Of a stretch of DNA of 64,000 bases, positions 62,715-64,000 are shown in pieces. Numbering within the stretch: the stretch's first letter is position 1; every line of letters begins with the position of its first letter. The stretch is from positions 124,001 through 188,000 of the forward strand of contig LFCK01000002.1 of NCBI GenBank assembly GCA_001189095.1, read 5' to 3'. Under the pieces are notes generated by a model, which saw only the letters and a program-made list of their open reading frames with translations, had not been told where the DNA came from and did not search any database. Source of the DNA: Parcubacteria bacterium C7867-001. GTDB taxonomy: Bacteria; Patescibacteria; Paceibacteria; UBA9973; UBA2103. The position numbers and the translations under genes were made by a program.

Positions 62715-63161
62715 ATGAACAAGAGTAGTTTTCTAAAGTCACTTAACGATGTGTGGTGCCGTCTTGCGGTGACGCGTCACGGCGTCGGTGTGGTCGCGAT
62801 ACGCGACATCCCGAAAGGCATAAACCCGTTTAAGAATTGCGACCCGCATGGTGACGTCCTCGAGATAGCAGAAAAGGAGCTGGAGGAGAGTGCTGCGCCG
62901 AAAGAGGCGAAGCAGTTGGTGCGGGATTTCTGCGCCCTACAGGACGGGATTTATTTCGTACCTGACTACGGCATCGATGCCATAGATAAGTCGTATTTCT
63001 TGAACCACTCCAAGAAGCCCAATATGGTCACGCTTAATGATGGGGAAGTGTTCGTCACCGCTCGATCTGTGAAAAAGGGCGAAGAACTTACGGCTAACTA
63101 CGAGCAGTATCACGAATACGTGAAGGTGTTTGTAAACAAACAAAGGCGAGATATATACTAG
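62715..63161 (+). CDS. SET-domain protein
   Basis: 148 residues from the ATG at 62715. It starts the SET fold with GVGVVAIRDIPKG (about 23-35) and carries the cofactor-binding YFLNHSKKPNM (94-104, NHSxxPN), then GEVFVTARSVKKGEELTANY (about 110-129, with the catalytic Tyr129). There is no pre- or post-SET zinc cluster. SET proteins methylate lysines; in bacteria targets are mostly unknown. GATACT ends 6 nt before the ATG, so leaderless. An SRPBCC gene follows after 4 nt. Confidence 0.87.
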   Translation: MNKSSFLKSLNDVWCRLAVTRHGVGVVAIRDIPKGINPFKNCDPHGDVLEIAEKELEESAAPKEAKQLVRDFCALQDGIYFVPDYGIDAIDKSYFLNHSKKPNMVTLNDGEVFVTARSVKKGEELTANYEQYHEYVKVFVNKQRRDIY

Positions 63162-63165
63162 ACAC

Positions 63166-63621
63166 ATGACAACGCAACACTATTCAATTCATGTTAGTGC
63201 ACCGAAGGAAAAAGTTTGGAACACCATGCTCGAGCAGAATACGTATCGGGAATGGACGAGTGCCTTTAATGAGGGCGGACATTTTGAAGGTAGTTGGGAC
63301 GAAGGTTCGAAGATGCTCTTCCTCGGGCCGGATCCTGAGACCGGAAAGGAGGGAGGTATGGTTTCCCGCATCAAAGAGAACAGACTGCATGAGTTCGTTT
63401 CCATCGAGCATCTCGGTATTTTGAAAGACGGTATCGAAGATACGACCAGTGAAGAAGCAAAAAAGTTCGCTCCTGCGTACGAAAACTACACCTTCACCGA
63501 AAGGGACGGTGGCACCGAAGTCTCTGTAGATATCGACGTAGCTCCGGAGTTTGCCGATTTCTTTAGCGAGACATGGCCGAAGGCTCTTTCGAAGCTTAAA
63601 GAAATTTCCGAAAGGTCCTAG
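63166..63621 (+). CDS. SRPBCC (AHSA1/START-like) domain protein
   Basis: 151 residues. YSIHVSAPKEKVWNTML, YREWTSAFNEGGHFEGSWDEGSKMLF and YTFTERDGGTEVSVDIDV, ending WPKALSKLKEIS, match the helix-grip AHSA1/SRPBCC fold, which binds hydrophobic ligands. No enzymatic activity can be inferred. TATACT at 63154-63159 lies in the end of the SET gene and ends 6 nt before the ATG, so it may have both a leaderless transcript and read-through. Confidence 0.88.
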   Translation: MTTQHYSIHVSAPKEKVWNTMLEQNTYREWTSAFNEGGHFEGSWDEGSKMLFLGPDPETGKEGGMVSRIKENRLHEFVSIEHLGILKDGIEDTTSEEAKKFAPAYENYTFTERDGGTEVSVDIDVAPEFADFFSETWPKALSKLKEISERS

Positions 63622-63635
63622 CTGTCTCAAATAGA

Positions 63636-63665
63636 AAACAGCCCGCCTAGGCGGGCTGTTTTCTA
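63636..63665 (+). terminator. Bidirectional palindromic terminator
   Basis: Perfect palindrome of GAAAACAGCCCGCCTAGG type between the SRPBCC gene (+) and the tmRNA 3' end (-). Confidence 0.9.
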
Positions 63666-63671
63666 TTTGTG

Positions 63672-64000
63672 TGGAGGTGGGGAGAATTGAACTCCCGTCC
63701 GAATCTGTTTTTGAGAACGAATCTACGACGCGTAGTTTTCCTTAGATATTCGGCAGGAGTGCGAGAAAGAAAACAAAACCACTTCCTGCCTAGTCCTTAT
63801 TTAGGATTCCGTTCGGACGGACGGATACCGATCTCCTAGGAAATTCTGCCTGTTATCCGGCTAAGAGAGTCCGGTGTAACAAACATCGCAGAGGCGAAGC
63901 GAGCCGAAGCTCAAGCTTACGCAGCCGCGAACGCGAAGCCGCCTGCGTTCGAGAAGAACGGAGACTTTATCGCGCGTGCAACAGTAGTGTTTGCACGTTT
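63672..64000 (-). ncRNA. ssrA: tmRNA (3' part; 5' end outside window)
   Basis: On the minus strand, the tRNA-like 3' end has a T-arm GGGAG-TTCAATT-CTCCC and acceptor strand CACCTCC with discriminator A at 63672; CCA is not encoded. Upstream is a reading frame from GCA at 63994-63992 to TAA at 63919-63917, giving a 25-residue tag that starts ANTTVARAIK and ends GGFAFAAA. Pseudoknot-like GC stems lie between. The tag rescues stalled ribosomes and its Ala-Ala end is a ClpXP-type degron. The 5' acceptor strand lies beyond base 64000. Confidence 0.92.

Noticed and set aside
1..64000. Insertion sequences, prophage or integrase genes
   Set aside because: No transposase, integrase or phage structural motif seen in any frame, and no terminal inverted repeats with target duplications apart from the hairpins listed.

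Overview
The gene content points to a Candidate Phyla Radiation bacterium (Patescibacteria), most likely a Parcubacteria-type lineage. Ribosomal genes are compact and rpmD (uL30) is missing between rpsE and rplO. The window also carries a pilB/pilC/prepilin set, ComEC, RecJ and tmRNA, little biosynthesis, and many tiny orphan proteins. TGA is used as a stop throughout, so there is no Gracilibacteria-style recoding. Lineage is inferred from gene content only.

Layout. 0-4.3 kb (mostly minus strand): 5' part of RNase Y, ClpP, a small membrane protein, pyrophosphatase and NusA. 4.4-5.9 kb: two paralogous orphan genes joined by a perfectly repeated 62-bp terminator/promoter cassette, then a HIT-like protein. 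5.9-12.8 kb: type IV pilus block (pilB, a 28-codon membrane peptide, pilC, a 123-nt nested hairpin, three prepilin-like genes). 13-24.4 kb: TpiA, a divergent Pgk, HIT hydrolase, RecJ, RNase H, ComEC, SOD, a protein-kinase-like gene, two HD proteins, bL28 and an M50 protease. 24.4-26.6 kb: a secreted protein with LemA and TPM-domain genes that look compositionally foreign. 26.6-51.6 kb: translation superoperon split into blocks (rpsL-rpsG, fusA, tuf-rpsJ, rplC-D-W-B, rpsS to rplE, rpsN to secY, adk-map, ndk), separated by terminators, fresh promoters and orphan genes. 51.57-51.76 kb: an apparent unassigned structured RNA gene. 51.8-63.6 kb: beta-CASP MBL protein, infC-rpmI-rplT, an AAA_28-CYTH fusion, CofE-like ligase, threonine synthase, small orphans, SET and SRPBCC proteins. 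The 3' part of tmRNA lies at the right edge.

Expression signals fall into three classes. (1) About twenty genes have a -10 hexamer ending 6-10 nt before the start codon and no Shine-Dalgarno, so they are predicted leaderless. (2) Translation-operon genes lack Shine-Dalgarno sites; nearly all have T at -1, often CGT-ATG. Several first genes have a leader with a GC hairpin, a U-tract and TTACCT near the start. (3) Small orphan and secreted proteins have strong AAGGAG sites, separate promoters and strong terminators. This split, the putative RNA at 51.6 kb, the hairpin after pilC and the duplicated regulatory cassette are the most unusual things here.
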